Source: Metabacillus sp. FJAT-52054 (GTDB taxonomy: Bacteria; Bacillota; Bacilli; Bacillales; Bacillaceae). Taken from it: 64,000 bases of DNA. Below the pieces are notes generated by a model, which worked only from the letters and a program-made list of their open reading frames with translations, made no database searches and was not told the origin of the DNA. Below are positions 1 through 8,460 of the stretch, one piece after another. Made by a program: the position numbers and the translations under genes. Location: contig NZ_CP147407.1 in assembly GCF_037201815.1 (NCBI RefSeq), positions 2,178,723-2,242,722 on the forward strand, written 5' to 3'. How positions within the stretch are numbered: position 1 is the stretch's first letter; the number at the start of each line of letters is the position of its first letter.

Positions 1-82
1 CGTAGCCGCCTTCCCCCGTCTTAGACTCGATCTCATATTTACCTTTCAGCACAAATCCCTTTTTGAGTTCGATTGCGTTCAT
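1..82 (-). CDS. Ser/Thr protein kinase, N-terminal fragment (runs off window)
   Basis: Only the first 27 codons are inside the window. They read through a short lead and then KYEIESKTGEGGY, which fits the first strand and glycine-rich nucleotide loop of a Hanks-type Ser/Thr kinase (GxGGYG). An in-frame TAG lies 12 bases upstream of the ATG, so the start is well bounded. There is no strong Shine-Dalgarno; the gene begins 2 bases after the stop of a 55-codon ORF, so translation is probably coupled to it. The catalytic residues lie outside the window, so activity cannot be judged. A non-kinase protein beginning with the same few residues cannot be excluded. Confidence 0.6.
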   Translation of the reverse strand, partial: MNAIELKKGFVLKGKYEIESKTGEGGY

Positions 83-84
83 TT

Positions 85-252
85 TCAGCTGCTATATGAA
101 CGGGAGCCGCTTGAGCGGTGCTTTTTCTTATAATAATGGTGGCCATGCTTTGACGGATGCTGCCCAAATTTTCCTCGCTTGTATCCGCTGCTTGAACCGT
201 GCTTATCCTTATTATTTTTGGATAAAAGAGAATCTAATATTTTTTTTATCAT
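85..252 (-). CDS. 55-aa Lys/His/Ser/Gly-rich small protein upstream of kinase
   Basis: The ORF starts at the third of three consecutive ATGs (252), which gives 7-base spacing from AAAGGAG. ATG 255 and ATG 258 sit too close to it. After a short amphipathic start (MIKKILDSLL) the rest is almost entirely K, H, S, G, R and Y, including SKHGHHYYKKKHRSSGSRS. No signal peptide or membrane segment is visible. The stop is 2 bases from the kinase start, so the two look co-translated. The composition recalls basic, Ser-rich spore-coat proteins such as CotG that are phosphorylated by a neighbouring kinase. That comparison is inference, and no family was recognised. Confidence 0.6.
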   Translation of the reverse strand: MIKKILDSLLSKNNKDKHGSSSGYKRGKFGQHPSKHGHHYYKKKHRSSGSRSYSS

Positions 253-356
253 CATCATTCTCCTTTCTATTTCTTAATACGGAGCAGAGTGAACCTAAGT
301 TTCATATTTATCATACAATATTTTAGTGCAGCGCAGCCGGTTAGGAGGAAAAATCC

Positions 357-1445
357 ATGAAGAGGTCCGAGACGGCATTAAACCGCTTTCGAATACTTGA
401 AGAAGAGAAAGAAAGCCTGTACACTGCTCTCCAAAAAAAGGTACATGCAAAGCAGCAGCCTTTCGTTACTGCGGGTGATGAAAGAGACGTGATCCAGAGA
501 ATCAAAAGTGAAACAGCTATTTGCAACGTGTCAAATTTGACACGCACTCAAAGTTATCTCATGTTTCATTCCCAGTATCCGGAGGTACATTGGGCGCTGC
601 TCGCGCATCTTGTTTCAAGAAACGGAGGATACAGTATGACAGATCTGAAATCATCCTACATAGGTCCTTTACTTCACCAAAGCGAAAAAAACGATTTATT
701 TCAGATCCTTGAGATAATCAATGCAGCCATTTTTCTCGATGCCTATCCACAGCTTCTTTTATATGAAGAAAGCAAAAAAAGGAACAGGGACCTTTTTCAT
801 CTCCTGCCCGCTTTCCGCGTTTCCGCGTTTATGGAACCGATTTGGTCCTGCTTTTTTCAAACCGGTAATTCCGCTTTGCTTACAAGAGCCCTTATTACAA
901 ATGAGCAGTCCATGATTGAGGAAAACATCCTGTCAGGCAAGTCTGCGTCCATCTTTAGTAATCTAAAATTTTCGTTTCAGGAGAAATGGGGATTAACGAA
1001 TATACTCTTTCCATATAAAAAACACCATAAACAAAAGCAACATTCTCTTGCCGGAATAACGGTAACCGGCTTTCAATCCCTTTCGGAGCGGATCAGGACC
1101 GGAAAAAAACTGTACCACATACTTTTTCATCACCGGAAAATTCACGAGTCTATATTAGCTTACTGCAAATCTTCCGCCCACACAGGTTCAAGAAGCGACT
1201 ATTGGCCGCATTTGTTTTCATCATCCAGAGACCCATTCAGACTCACAAGTCCTTATCTTGCCGATGCCTGGCCTATTATCCCAGGGCCGGAAAGTATAGA
1301 GAAAGATTGGCTTTTGCAGCTTGGAATTCCTGAAGGATTTGAGCTTCCGGAAACGGAAAAACTACAGGATCTAACGAATAAAGTGATGGCCGATCTTCTG
1401 AAGCTCGCCCCGATTTCAGCCATTAGCAAAAAATTGTTCCGCTAA
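357..1445 (+). CDS. yppC: DUF2515 family protein, YppC-like
   Basis: A 362-aa soluble protein with no signal peptide or membrane segment. The central part (about residues 45-110), with TAICNVSNLTRTQSYL and WALLAHLVSRNGGY, fits what I recall of the DUF2515/YppC family of Bacillus, whose function is unknown. The start is set by TTAGGAGG 7 bases upstream of the ATG. Just upstream, CATACAAT resembles a sigma-E -10 box, but I found no convincing -35, so timing is unclear. The 3' end overlaps the convergent yozD stop by 4 bases. The family assignment is from memory of conserved motifs and could be wrong. Confidence 0.7.
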   Translation: MKRSETALNRFRILEEEKESLYTALQKKVHAKQQPFVTAGDERDVIQRIKSETAICNVSNLTRTQSYLMFHSQYPEVHWALLAHLVSRNGGYSMTDLKSSYIGPLLHQSEKNDLFQILEIINAAIFLDAYPQLLLYEESKKRNRDLFHLLPAFRVSAFMEPIWSCFFQTGNSALLTRALITNEQSMIEENILSGKSASIFSNLKFSFQEKWGLTNILFPYKKHHKQKQHSLAGITVTGFQSLSERIRTGKKLYHILFHHRKIHESILAYCKSSAHTGSRSDYWPHLFSSSRDPFRLTSPYLADAWPIIPGPESIEKDWLLQLGIPEGFELPETEKLQDLTNKVMADLLKLAPISAISKKLFR

Positions 1446-1630
1446 TCCAATGGGGGATGCTCATCTTCAAAATTTTCATCAATGATGCATTTGACGAGAA
1501 GGTAATCAAACATGATATCCGCTAGGACTTCCAGCTCTTCTGTGCCCGGTATGTAGCCTCTTTTTGTTAATTCCGAATAGAAGAATTCTGCAATTTCCTC
1601 TGTATCTATCACGACTTCCATTTCTTTCAT
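1442..1630 (-). CDS. yozD: YozD-like small acidic protein
   Basis: A 62-aa very acidic protein (VVIDTEEIAEFFYSELTKRGY) that matches my recollection of B. subtilis YozD, which lies in the same yod neighbourhood. The predicted fold is helical with no cysteine pairs, so metal binding is unlikely. It starts with ATG behind GGGGGCGAG. Its stop overlaps the end of the convergent yppC-like gene, and the two may share a termination zone. Its function is not known. Confidence 0.75.
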   Translation of the reverse strand: MKEMEVVIDTEEIAEFFYSELTKRGYIPGTEELEVLADIMFDYLLVKCIIDENFEDEHPPLD

Positions 1631-1764
1631 TATCTCGCCCCCCTTTCTATTTCATATGAAAAGAAGAGCAAGCTTATGTCTGAATTAGAACAAGTTTTTT
1701 TGGAATAGAGCAGCTTTCCCTTGCATATCTTTTTGACAGGACAAGCTTATGAGGGGGAAAATAA

Positions 1765-1911
1765 ATGAACAGGATTATTGAATGGGCCGATGGAGAACAA
1801 TTTGATCATATTTTGGCTGCAGGCGTACGTGTATTATTTGCAGTTGCCATAATTGGCTGTCTGCCTTTTATCACATGGAACATGGCGGTCATGCTGCTGA
1901 ATTCCTTGTGA
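1765..1911 (+). CDS. 48-aa single-pass membrane peptide
   Basis: A short ORF preceded by GAGGGGG 7 bases before the ATG. Residues about 20-40 form one hydrophobic helix (VLFAVAIIGCLPFITW) after an acidic start (WADGEQFD). It ends one base before the convergent yodN stop. I do not recognise the family. The good ribosome binding site and coherent membrane segment argue that it is real, but no homology check was possible. Confidence 0.5.
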   Translation: MNRIIEWADGEQFDHILAAGVRVLFAVAIIGCLPFITWNMAVMLLNSL

Positions 1912-1912
1912 A

Positions 1913-2599
1913 TTAATTGGACTTGAACCGTTTGAGACTGTCCATGACCATTTGCATCATTTCCTTGTACTCTGAATCTCCAAACTGCATATACAGCAGT
2001 TTATAGTCGTTGTAAATATCCAGCAGGTCATTAATCAGCTGGCCTGGCTCTCTCTTTCTTTCAGGCTTTTCGAGAGAATAAGAAAGTCCGCTGGATTTAG
2101 TGCCCGAAGCCTCCTCTTGCGCTTCACTTTCTGCACCCTCTTTGTTCAGCATGAGCATAATTTGATGAAGAGATTTTTCTGCCTCATTGTTGCTCATCAC
2201 AAGCACCATCTCTTCTTCAGCTGCTTCAAGCCATTCCCCGTCAGCCACCCTCATCAATTCATATACCATGTCCTCCCATCCATCCTCGAGGTATCTCCAG
2301 ATCTCCGTTCTTAATCCAACAATTTTAAAGAGATCATTTCCGTACCCGCTTACATGGACGAGATCGCCGATCGCAAATTGGTATTCTACTTCAATCCGTT
2401 CAATTTCAAAAATTTTGCCTTCATATTCTTTATAGAAAGAAAGGGCACTCTCAAAGAAAAGAACATCCCCATGGTTGACCTCATAAAGGAAGGACTGGTT
2501 CAGCTTATAAACATTTGTTACGGTGCCAACTGTTCCATATAGAACGATTACAACGACTTCTCCCATTTTATACTTAGGATATTTTGAGGTCATGCCCAT
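1913..2599 (-). CDS. yodN: YodN-like protein
   Basis: The N-terminal half carries two short beta-rich segments of the form YKMGEVVVIVLYGTVGTVTNV and FAIGDLVHVSGYGNDLFKIVG, which look like two KOW/SH3-like barrels. The C-terminal half is a charged linker and a helix (about residues 190-228). The frame is open for 23 more codons upstream, but the ATG at 2599 has GGGAG 5 bases ahead, giving 228 aa, close to the length I recall for B. subtilis YodN. Position next to yozD supports the name. Function is unknown. Confidence 0.7.
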   Translation of the reverse strand: MGMTSKYPKYKMGEVVVIVLYGTVGTVTNVYKLNQSFLYEVNHGDVLFFESALSFYKEYEGKIFEIERIEVEYQFAIGDLVHVSGYGNDLFKIVGLRTEIWRYLEDGWEDMVYELMRVADGEWLEAAEEEMVLVMSNNEAEKSLHQIMLMLNKEGAESEAQEEASGTKSSGLSYSLEKPERKREPGQLINDLLDIYNDYKLLYMQFGDSEYKEMMQMVMDSLKRFKSN

Positions 2600-2691
2600 T
2601 CTCACTCCCGCACTCTGAAAAGTTATGATAGTATATGCGGGTCTTTCGTATTCGCATGGGCAGTTCACACAGGGTCGAACGGTTTGATTTT

Positions 2692-3483
2692 TCAGCTTCC
2701 GGTACTGCTATAATTTTTCAATCCGAGCAGCCAAAACAAATAGGCAACTGTCATCGCAGCGGCTGCTGTGACCGGGGCTTTAATGGCAACCGAAGCATAG
2801 CCTTCCCGGTCCAGAAACCATGCTGCCGGCAAAAAGGCAGTAAATCCGTAAGGTATGATCCACGTCAGGAAAAACTGCAGTCCTTTATGGTAAATAGTCA
2901 GAGGGTATTTAGCAAAGTCGCTTAGGTTAAAAACTGCCCACAGGACCGGCATGCTGTCTGTCATCCAAAAAGACAGGGAAGCAAAAAATAAATTAATGGC
3001 TACGAAGATGACACCGCTCGAAATGACGAGCACAATGAGCATCATGAATTCAAAAAGACCCCAGGAAAGGTGTAAATGCGGGATTGCCGTTCCAAGTATA
3101 ATCCATCCGATCAGCAGCTGTCCGAAGCCGTCTTGCTGCAGCCTGTCTGCACATACGTGAAAAAAGGGATTAATCGGACGAATCAGCAGTCTGTCCAGCT
3201 GGCCGGGTTTAATATATTGCCAGCCAAGCGTCCATAAATTATCAAAGAAGATATGGTGGATCGCCCTTCCGCTCGCCGCAATCCCATAAATAAACAGGAG
3301 TTCATAGAACGACCATCCATTTAATTCTTGAATATGGCCAAAAACGACTGCCAGAAAAAACACCCCGGCAGCTTGCTGCAACGCGACAGAAACCATTCCA
3401 ATCAAAAAATCAATTCTATACTCAAGCATCACTTTTATATGATTTTTAGCAAACAAATAATAAAGCTTTGCGTATCTTTTCAT
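2692..3483 (-). CDS. ABC-2 type transporter permease (second subunit)
   Basis: A 263-aa protein with about six hydrophobic segments and the ABC-2 exporter look of the COG3694-type permeases; the N-terminus is MKRYAKLYYLFAKNHIK. It is the last gene of a three-gene unit with a permease 9 bases upstream and an ATPase before that, so the complex is probably one ATPase dimer with a heterodimeric membrane part. The substrate is unknown; relatives are annotated as multidrug or daunorubicin-type exporters without proof. In B. subtilis I do not recall a transporter at this point of the yod region, so it may be an insertion. Confidence 0.85.
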   Translation of the reverse strand: MKRYAKLYYLFAKNHIKVMLEYRIDFLIGMVSVALQQAAGVFFLAVVFGHIQELNGWSFYELLFIYGIAASGRAIHHIFFDNLWTLGWQYIKPGQLDRLLIRPINPFFHVCADRLQQDGFGQLLIGWIILGTAIPHLHLSWGLFEFMMLIVLVISSGVIFVAINLFFASLSFWMTDSMPVLWAVFNLSDFAKYPLTIYHKGLQFFLTWIIPYGFTAFLPAAWFLDREGYASVAIKAPVTAAAAMTVAYLFWLLGLKNYSSTGS

Positions 3484-3492
3484 CCCAGCCTC

Positions 3493-4281
3493 CTATCCGC
3501 CGAAAATGGTCACTTTTTTAATGGCCTGGTTCCATAGCACGTTAAGCAAAATATAAAGTGCTGCAGCCCAGATCGCCTGAACAGCAATCGTCCAATAAAT
3601 ATCCATACCGGTAATCTGTCCTGTATAGATGGCAACCGGTGAAAAAACCATCGCCTGAGACGGCAGAGCAAAGGATATCGATTGAAGCCATGCAGGAAAG
3701 AGTGTGATCGGAATCAGCGCTCCCGAAAAAAAAGTAATGACACCTTCCTTCAACACTTGTACCCCCCATATATTTACCGTCCAAAATGCAAGGATTCCGA
3801 TTAGCATGTCAAAAAAAGTTCCAATCCACAATCCAAGGGCTGCACTGGCTAGAAAAAAGATCAATTGCAACGGACTGCCTGGCGGATTTATTTGAATAAC
3901 GAAAAAGGCAATAAGCCCCATTGGAATCGTTTCCCTAATGAAAAAGGATGCTTTTTGGCCAAAATCCATGAAAATCATTTTAAAAAGATAATGATACGGT
4001 CTCATTAATTCGACTGCGATTTGCCCCTGCTTAATTTCCCTTGCCAGTTCGTTTCCTGCTCCTGAAACAAATCCCTGCACAAACATTGCGACAATGATAT
4101 ATGTAAGCATTTCCTTTAAAGTCAGCTGTCCAATTGAAGATTGATTTTGATAGACTGCGTGCCAGAAATAAAACATAATCAGCAGCTTTAAGATGACGGT
4201 GGCCATGCTCGCCCAATACCAGGCGCTGTATGCAGCACTGATTTGCATAGAGGATTTAGCAAACATCCAGTATTTTCTCAT
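3493..4281 (-). CDS. ABC-2 type transporter permease (first subunit)
   Basis: A 262-aa integral membrane protein with about six transmembrane segments, beginning MRKYWMFAKSSMQ. It resembles the COG4587-type permease that pairs with a COG3694 subunit. It lies 15 bases downstream of the ATPase gene and 9 bases upstream of the second permease, all on one strand, which supports a single transcript and a heterodimeric export channel. No substrate-binding protein is encoded nearby, which fits an exporter rather than an importer. Confidence 0.85.
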   Translation of the reverse strand: MRKYWMFAKSSMQISAAYSAWYWASMATVILKLLIMFYFWHAVYQNQSSIGQLTLKEMLTYIIVAMFVQGFVSGAGNELAREIKQGQIAVELMRPYHYLFKMIFMDFGQKASFFIRETIPMGLIAFFVIQINPPGSPLQLIFFLASAALGLWIGTFFDMLIGILAFWTVNIWGVQVLKEGVITFFSGALIPITLFPAWLQSISFALPSQAMVFSPVAIYTGQITGMDIYWTIAVQAIWAAALYILLNVLWNQAIKKVTIFGG

Positions 4282-4296
4282 TTTTACTCACCTTCC

Positions 4297-5292
4297 TTAA
4301 AGCCCCTGGTTGTAAATTTCTTCGATAATGGTTTCAATTTTGGGATCCTGAATCGATAAGTCGGTTATTTTGTTTTCTTTTAATACTTCAGCAATGACAT
4401 CTGATCCTTTTATTTGGTCATTTGAGAAGGATACGATCGCTTTGTTCATTGATTCGCCTTCCTCAAGACGCCAATCTGCAAGATGGCGAAGTGGTTCAGG
4501 AAGTGCAAACGGCTGCATTTGATCCAGCTCAAAATGAACCTCTCTTTTTGCTGAAAAACGCTCCTTGATTTCGTTCAGACCTCCATCATACAAAATCGTT
4601 CCTTGATCGATTATGATAATCCGGCTGCAAATCTCCTCAATATCCTGCATATCATGGGTCGTGAGCAGGACCGTCGTCCCCCACTTTTCATTCATATCCC
4701 GAATGAATTTCCGGATTTTCACTTTGACCGCTACATCCAATCCGATTGTCGGCTCATCCAGATACACAACCTCAGGACGGTGGATGAAGGCCGCAGCCAG
4801 TTCACAGCGCATTTTTTGCCCAAGAGAAAGCTGCCTTACGGGAATTCCAAGCAGGGCATCCAGCTGCAGAACATCTGTAAAAAGCTCCATCGTTTCATTG
4901 AATTGCTCTTCCGGCACCTCATAAATCTCTTTTAGCAGATCGAATGATTCACGGACCGGAATATCCCAAAAAAGCTGTGTTCGCTGACCAAATACAGCTC
5001 CAATCTGCTTTGCATTTTCTTTCCGCTGTTTATATGGAATGATTCCATTGACCTTTACCTCTCCAGAGGATGGAGTCAGGATTCCGGTGAGCATTTTAAT
5101 GGTTGTAGATTTCCCGGCACCGTTCGAGCCGATATACCCCACCATTTCTCCTCTTTGTATATGAAAGCTGACACCCTTAACCGCTGTCTTTTTCTCGTAC
5201 TTTCGGTTAAAAAGTGATTTAAAAGCACCTCTTAAGCCAGGATCCCTTTTTACTAGTAAATATTCTTTTTCTAAATTTGTTACGTGAATCAT
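4297..5292 (-). CDS. ABC transporter ATP-binding protein (COG4586 type)
   Basis: A 331-aa ATPase with Walker A GSNGAGKST (residues 55-63), the signature LSLGQ (155-159), Walker B ending in DE (179-180) and the switch His in TTHD (213). The extended N-terminus (about 40 residues, containing FKSLFNRKYEKKTAVKG) is typical of the subgroup that pairs with COG4587 and COG3694 permeases. The C-terminal 90 residues after the ATPase core form an accessory domain. It heads the unit with the two permeases. The transported molecule cannot be told from sequence. Confidence 0.9.
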   Translation of the reverse strand: MIHVTNLEKEYLLVKRDPGLRGAFKSLFNRKYEKKTAVKGVSFHIQRGEMVGYIGSNGAGKSTTIKMLTGILTPSSGEVKVNGIIPYKQRKENAKQIGAVFGQRTQLFWDIPVRESFDLLKEIYEVPEEQFNETMELFTDVLQLDALLGIPVRQLSLGQKMRCELAAAFIHRPEVVYLDEPTIGLDVAVKVKIRKFIRDMNEKWGTTVLLTTHDMQDIEEICSRIIIIDQGTILYDGGLNEIKERFSAKREVHFELDQMQPFALPEPLRHLADWRLEEGESMNKAIVSFSNDQIKGSDVIAEVLKENKITDLSIQDPKIETIIEEIYNQGL

Positions 5293-5361
5293 CTAATCCC
5301 CCCGAACACACTTTCTGTTAACGCTTACAAATTATAAGTTTTGTTCCTTTTATTGTAAACG

Positions 5362-5386
5362 AAAAAAGACCGCAAATTTGCGGTCT
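5362..5386 (-). terminator. Rho-independent terminator after yozE
   Basis: A perfect 20-base palindrome (AGACCGCAAA and its complement, 5367-5386) is followed on the minus strand by a run of six T. It ends transcription from yozE, and the downstream ABC unit then needs its own promoter in the roughly 70 bases that remain. Confidence 0.85.
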
Positions 5387-5395
5387 CACGACGGA

Positions 5396-5617
5396 TTATC
5401 TCGCTGTTTCCGATTTATAAAGTTCCCAGGCTTCATCAAATACCGACATATTCTCCATATAATCTGCGCTGAGTTCCAGATAGTCGGAAATCTCATGATA
5501 AGCATCGGATGATTTTGGAAAACTATGATCCATATAGGCAAGATTTGCAAAGCGGCTGATTTCATCCTTCGGTTTAGGATGCCTGAATTTCATCAGGTAG
5601 TGATAAAAAGACTTCAT
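5396..5617 (-). CDS. yozE: YozE family protein (UPF0346)
   Basis: A 73-aa protein starting MKSFYHYLMKFRHPKPKDE, nearly the sequence I recall for B. subtilis YozE. This is a small all-helical family of unknown function found across Firmicutes. The ATG is preceded by GGGGGAG. It is followed by a strong terminator and lies 79 bases downstream of yokU, the same order as in B. subtilis. Confidence 0.9.
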   Translation of the reverse strand: MKSFYHYLMKFRHPKPKDEISRFANLAYMDHSFPKSSDAYHEISDYLELSADYMENMSVFDEAWELYKSETAR

Positions 5618-5696
5618 ACATTCTCCCCCGCTAAATTGGCTGATTGGATTTTATTATATCCTGTTCAGAGAGGGAGTCAATCTTTCTGGTTTCATG

Positions 5697-5981
5697 CTAA
5701 CTGAAGTCAAAGTAGTTTTTCTTTAAAATTCTTGGCTCTGCCATTAGCTGTTTATAGTCAATTGTATCCCCAAGATTTGATGTCCGGATCAGGAAGAGCT
5801 GATTTTCTATTTCCTTCACGACCGTCTCTTCCTGATAGACCATTTGGCAGGCTAAACAAATAACCGATGGGGCATCTGTAATCTCGATCGATCTCGTTCC
5901 ATCAGGCAATTCCCAGTAAACAGGAAGTTCAGCCGTTTTCGTTTTGTCAGAACCGCACCATTCACACGTCATCTTGCTCAC
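5697..5981 (-). CDS. yokU: YokU family zinc-finger protein
   Basis: A 94-aa protein with two CxxC pairs: CEWC near the N-terminus and CLAC around residue 43. The spacing matches a YgiT-type zinc finger, and the protein is the YokU partner that habitually follows kamA in Bacillus. Its start lies inside the 3' end of kamA (20-base overlap), so the two are translationally coupled. No nuclease or toxin motif is seen; the role is unknown. Confidence 0.85.
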   Translation of the reverse strand: MSKMTCEWCGSDKTKTAELPVYWELPDGTRSIEITDAPSVICLACQMVYQEETVVKEIENQLFLIRTSNLGDTIDYKQLMAEPRILKKNYFDFS

Positions 5982-7374
5982 CCTGTGCTTTGCCTTTATG
6001 CTGCTGTGCCTGGTATTTTTTCTCCTTCAGTTCATCTCTTTTTTCACGTTTATCCTTCAGGGATTGGTGTGCCGGATTGCTGCTGTATTGGTTTCTTCTT
6101 TTCAGCCTCGCTAAATCGACAGGTGTAAGCGTGAGATGAGCCTCCTCATGGATGCCCGCAATACCTGCTTTCGATTTTTTCGAATCCATGTTTCCATATA
6201 TGGATTCGAAGTATTCGTCTGCCGTTCCAGGTACATAATTCTCAGGTTCAGGATAAGACGTGATCACTCCTTCGAAATTGCGAAGCACTGTTTTAGTGGG
6301 GCTTTGAGAAATGAGGTAATTTGGCTGCAGGGTAATCTTTCCGCCTCCGCCAGGTGCATCGACAACGAAGCTTGGGACCGCATATCCGCTCGTATGTCCT
6401 CTTAATCCTTCGATAATTTCCAGTCCCTTTGATACTGGAGCTCTGAAATGTCCAATCCCTTCTGAAAGGTCGCACTGATAAATATAATACGGCCTTACGC
6501 GAATCATCACGAGGTCGTGCATAAGTTTTTTCATAATCGGAACGCTGTCATTGATCCCCGCCAGGATGACTGCCTGATTGCCGACTGGCACACCTGCATC
6601 TACGAGCATTTCGCACGCCTTTTTGGACTCCTCCGTGATTTCAATGCTTGTATTAAAATGCGTATTCAGCCAAACCGGATGATATTTTTTTAGTATATTG
6701 CATAGATTTTCTGTAATCCGCTGAGGAAAAACAACCGGGGCTCTCGTTCCGATCCGAATGATTTCAACATGGGGTATTGCCCGTAAATTCTTCAAAATGT
6801 ATTCCAGAATACTATCGTTGATTAAAAGCCCATCTCCTCCGGAAATCAGCACATCTCTTACTTCCGGGGCAGAGGCGATATAAGCAATCGCGTCATCCAG
6901 CTGCTTCTTCGGAACACCCATTCCGATCTGTCCGGAAAATCTCCTTCTTGTACAATACCTGCAATACATGGAGCATTGATTCGTGACAAGAAATAATACA
7001 CGGTCGGGATACCGGTGCGTAAGACCCGGCACAGGTGAATCTTCATCTTCATGAAGCGGATCTTCTAAATCATATTTCGTTTTATTCAGCTCGCTTCCGA
7101 TTGGTACGGATTGCATCCGGATCGGGCATTTAGGATTATCTTGATGCATGAGCCAGGCATAGTAGGGCGTAATATTTAAAGGGATCGTTTTCGCTGATAT
7201 CCGAACCCCTTCCTCTTCTTCAGGAGTCAGGTTTATGACCTGCTTTAAATCATCTGCCGTTCGGATTGTATGGGTGAGCTGCCATAGCCAATCGTTCCAC
7301 TTTTCTTCCGGGACGTCCTTCCATAGACTGATATCCTTCCAGTGCCTGTTTGGTGCATAGAGCTGCTGAGCCAT
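5962..7374 (-). CDS. kamA: L-lysine 2,3-aminomutase
   Basis: A 470-aa radical-SAM, PLP-dependent enzyme interconverting L-lysine and L-beta-lysine. The iron-sulfur motif is C134-x3-C138-x2-C141 (NQCSMYCRYC). The PLP lysine is in PGGGGK (K346). Length and motifs match KamA/YodO. The C-terminal tail is highly charged (KRNQYSSNPAHQSLKDKREKR). It is the penultimate gene of the yodT-to-yokU series, after the acetyltransferase yodP, which suggests beta-lysine is acetylated by the neighbouring enzyme. In B. subtilis the operon is made in the mother cell under sigma-E; the promoter seen before yodT here agrees. Confidence 0.97.
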   Translation of the reverse strand: MAQQLYAPNRHWKDISLWKDVPEEKWNDWLWQLTHTIRTADDLKQVINLTPEEEEGVRISAKTIPLNITPYYAWLMHQDNPKCPIRMQSVPIGSELNKTKYDLEDPLHEDEDSPVPGLTHRYPDRVLFLVTNQCSMYCRYCTRRRFSGQIGMGVPKKQLDDAIAYIASAPEVRDVLISGGDGLLINDSILEYILKNLRAIPHVEIIRIGTRAPVVFPQRITENLCNILKKYHPVWLNTHFNTSIEITEESKKACEMLVDAGVPVGNQAVILAGINDSVPIMKKLMHDLVMIRVRPYYIYQCDLSEGIGHFRAPVSKGLEIIEGLRGHTSGYAVPSFVVDAPGGGGKITLQPNYLISQSPTKTVLRNFEGVITSYPEPENYVPGTADEYFESIYGNMDSKKSKAGIAGIHEEAHLTLTPVDLARLKRRNQYSSNPAHQSLKDKREKRDELKEKKYQAQQHKGKAQGEQDDV

Positions 7375-7448
7375 TGATTTCCCCCCTCTTGCTTTTACCT
7401 ACAATAGATGCAGATACATACACAAAGTTGCCTACCAGATGCTTCGCT

Positions 7449-8282
7449 TTACCTTGAAAGGTCCTTCCACCATATATTCATATTTTCAATAGAAGAATAA
7501 ATGTAGCAATTATTCGCAAGCCGTCCTCCATATGTGTAGCCGCATTGATGCAAGGACCGGTTCATTCCAAAGGATCTTGCGCGGGATAATGAATAAGCAG
7601 AATAAATGCCGTTTTTGACAAGCCTTTCCTCAAGCGCATATATCAAATGCTGAAGATGCCCCTGTTTACGAAAGGCAGGCAGCGTCCCGCAATCGGTTAT
7701 TTCCGCATTCAAGTGGTTCGCGTCAATTTCAGCGGAAGCCGCACTCACGATTTTCCCCGCATCCTCCACGACCATAAAATAAGCAGACGAACTCATTGAC
7801 TTCTTTATATAATCCGGTTCCGTAATAGGGACAGGATAAACATCGAAAATTCCTCCATAAAAAGAAGCGAGCTCCTCTGCATTCGTAAGCGCTGCTTCTC
7901 TTAAGCCATCGGGAGGCAGCGGGATGCCCCGATTAGGGGTCTTATGGAAAACCTCCTCAAGTAAACGGTCTTCGTTTACCCATTCATCGGTTTTTCTCCT
8001 GGTTTCAGAGAAATATTTTGAAAAAAACCAGCATGGCTCTCCCCTAAAAAATGAACCCGCTGCACCTTCCGCTTCCATTCCTAATGCCAGTGCCGGAAAG
8101 CAGTCCGAAGCCTTTACCTTCCAGATCAATTTTTTCACGGACCTTTTTTTGCATTCTTTAACAAGCGTCTCATACAAAAAGGAAAAATTCCCTGCATAAT
8201 CGTCGACCCTGCACCGTTCATTGTAATCATCAAAAACAACCGCTGCAGTTCCTTTCAATCCAGCCTCAATGACCTCTTTCAT
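7449..8282 (-). CDS. yodP: Beta-lysine N6-acetyltransferase (AblB/YodP)
   Basis: A 277-aa protein with a C-terminal GNAT fold (about residues 130-250), including the acetyl-CoA loop region CGTLPAFRKQGHLQHL. This is the AblB/YodP family, which acetylates beta-lysine made by KamA/AblA; in methanogens the product is the compatible solute N6-acetyl-beta-lysine. It lies 74 bases upstream of kamA on the same strand. A 178-base gap with a weak hairpin separates it from the upstream aminotransferase, so yodP and kamA may also be transcribed on their own. Confidence 0.9.
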   Translation of the reverse strand: MKEVIEAGLKGTAAVVFDDYNERCRVDDYAGNFSFLYETLVKECKKRSVKKLIWKVKASDCFPALALGMEAEGAAGSFFRGEPCWFFSKYFSETRRKTDEWVNEDRLLEEVFHKTPNRGIPLPPDGLREAALTNAEELASFYGGIFDVYPVPITEPDYIKKSMSSSAYFMVVEDAGKIVSAASAEIDANHLNAEITDCGTLPAFRKQGHLQHLIYALEERLVKNGIYSAYSLSRARSFGMNRSLHQCGYTYGGRLANNCYIYSSIENMNIWWKDLSR

Positions 8283-8460
8283 TTGAGTTATCCCCCAATT
8301 AACATGCTTTTGACTGGCTGTCCTGCAGAAAAAGAGCAGGAAGGCGCTTTAATTCAAGCAGCAGCATCGTTTTCTGATGTCTGTTCCACTCTATCCCAGC
8401 AGTTGGAATGGCAGGATTAGACCCAGTCTCTCCATGAAAGAACCACCCTAAAAAGGCGGC

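Noticed and set aside
63..326. 87-codon plus-strand ORF
   Set aside because: It has no ribosome binding site and lies opposite the better-supported 55-aa ORF and kinase start on the minus strand.
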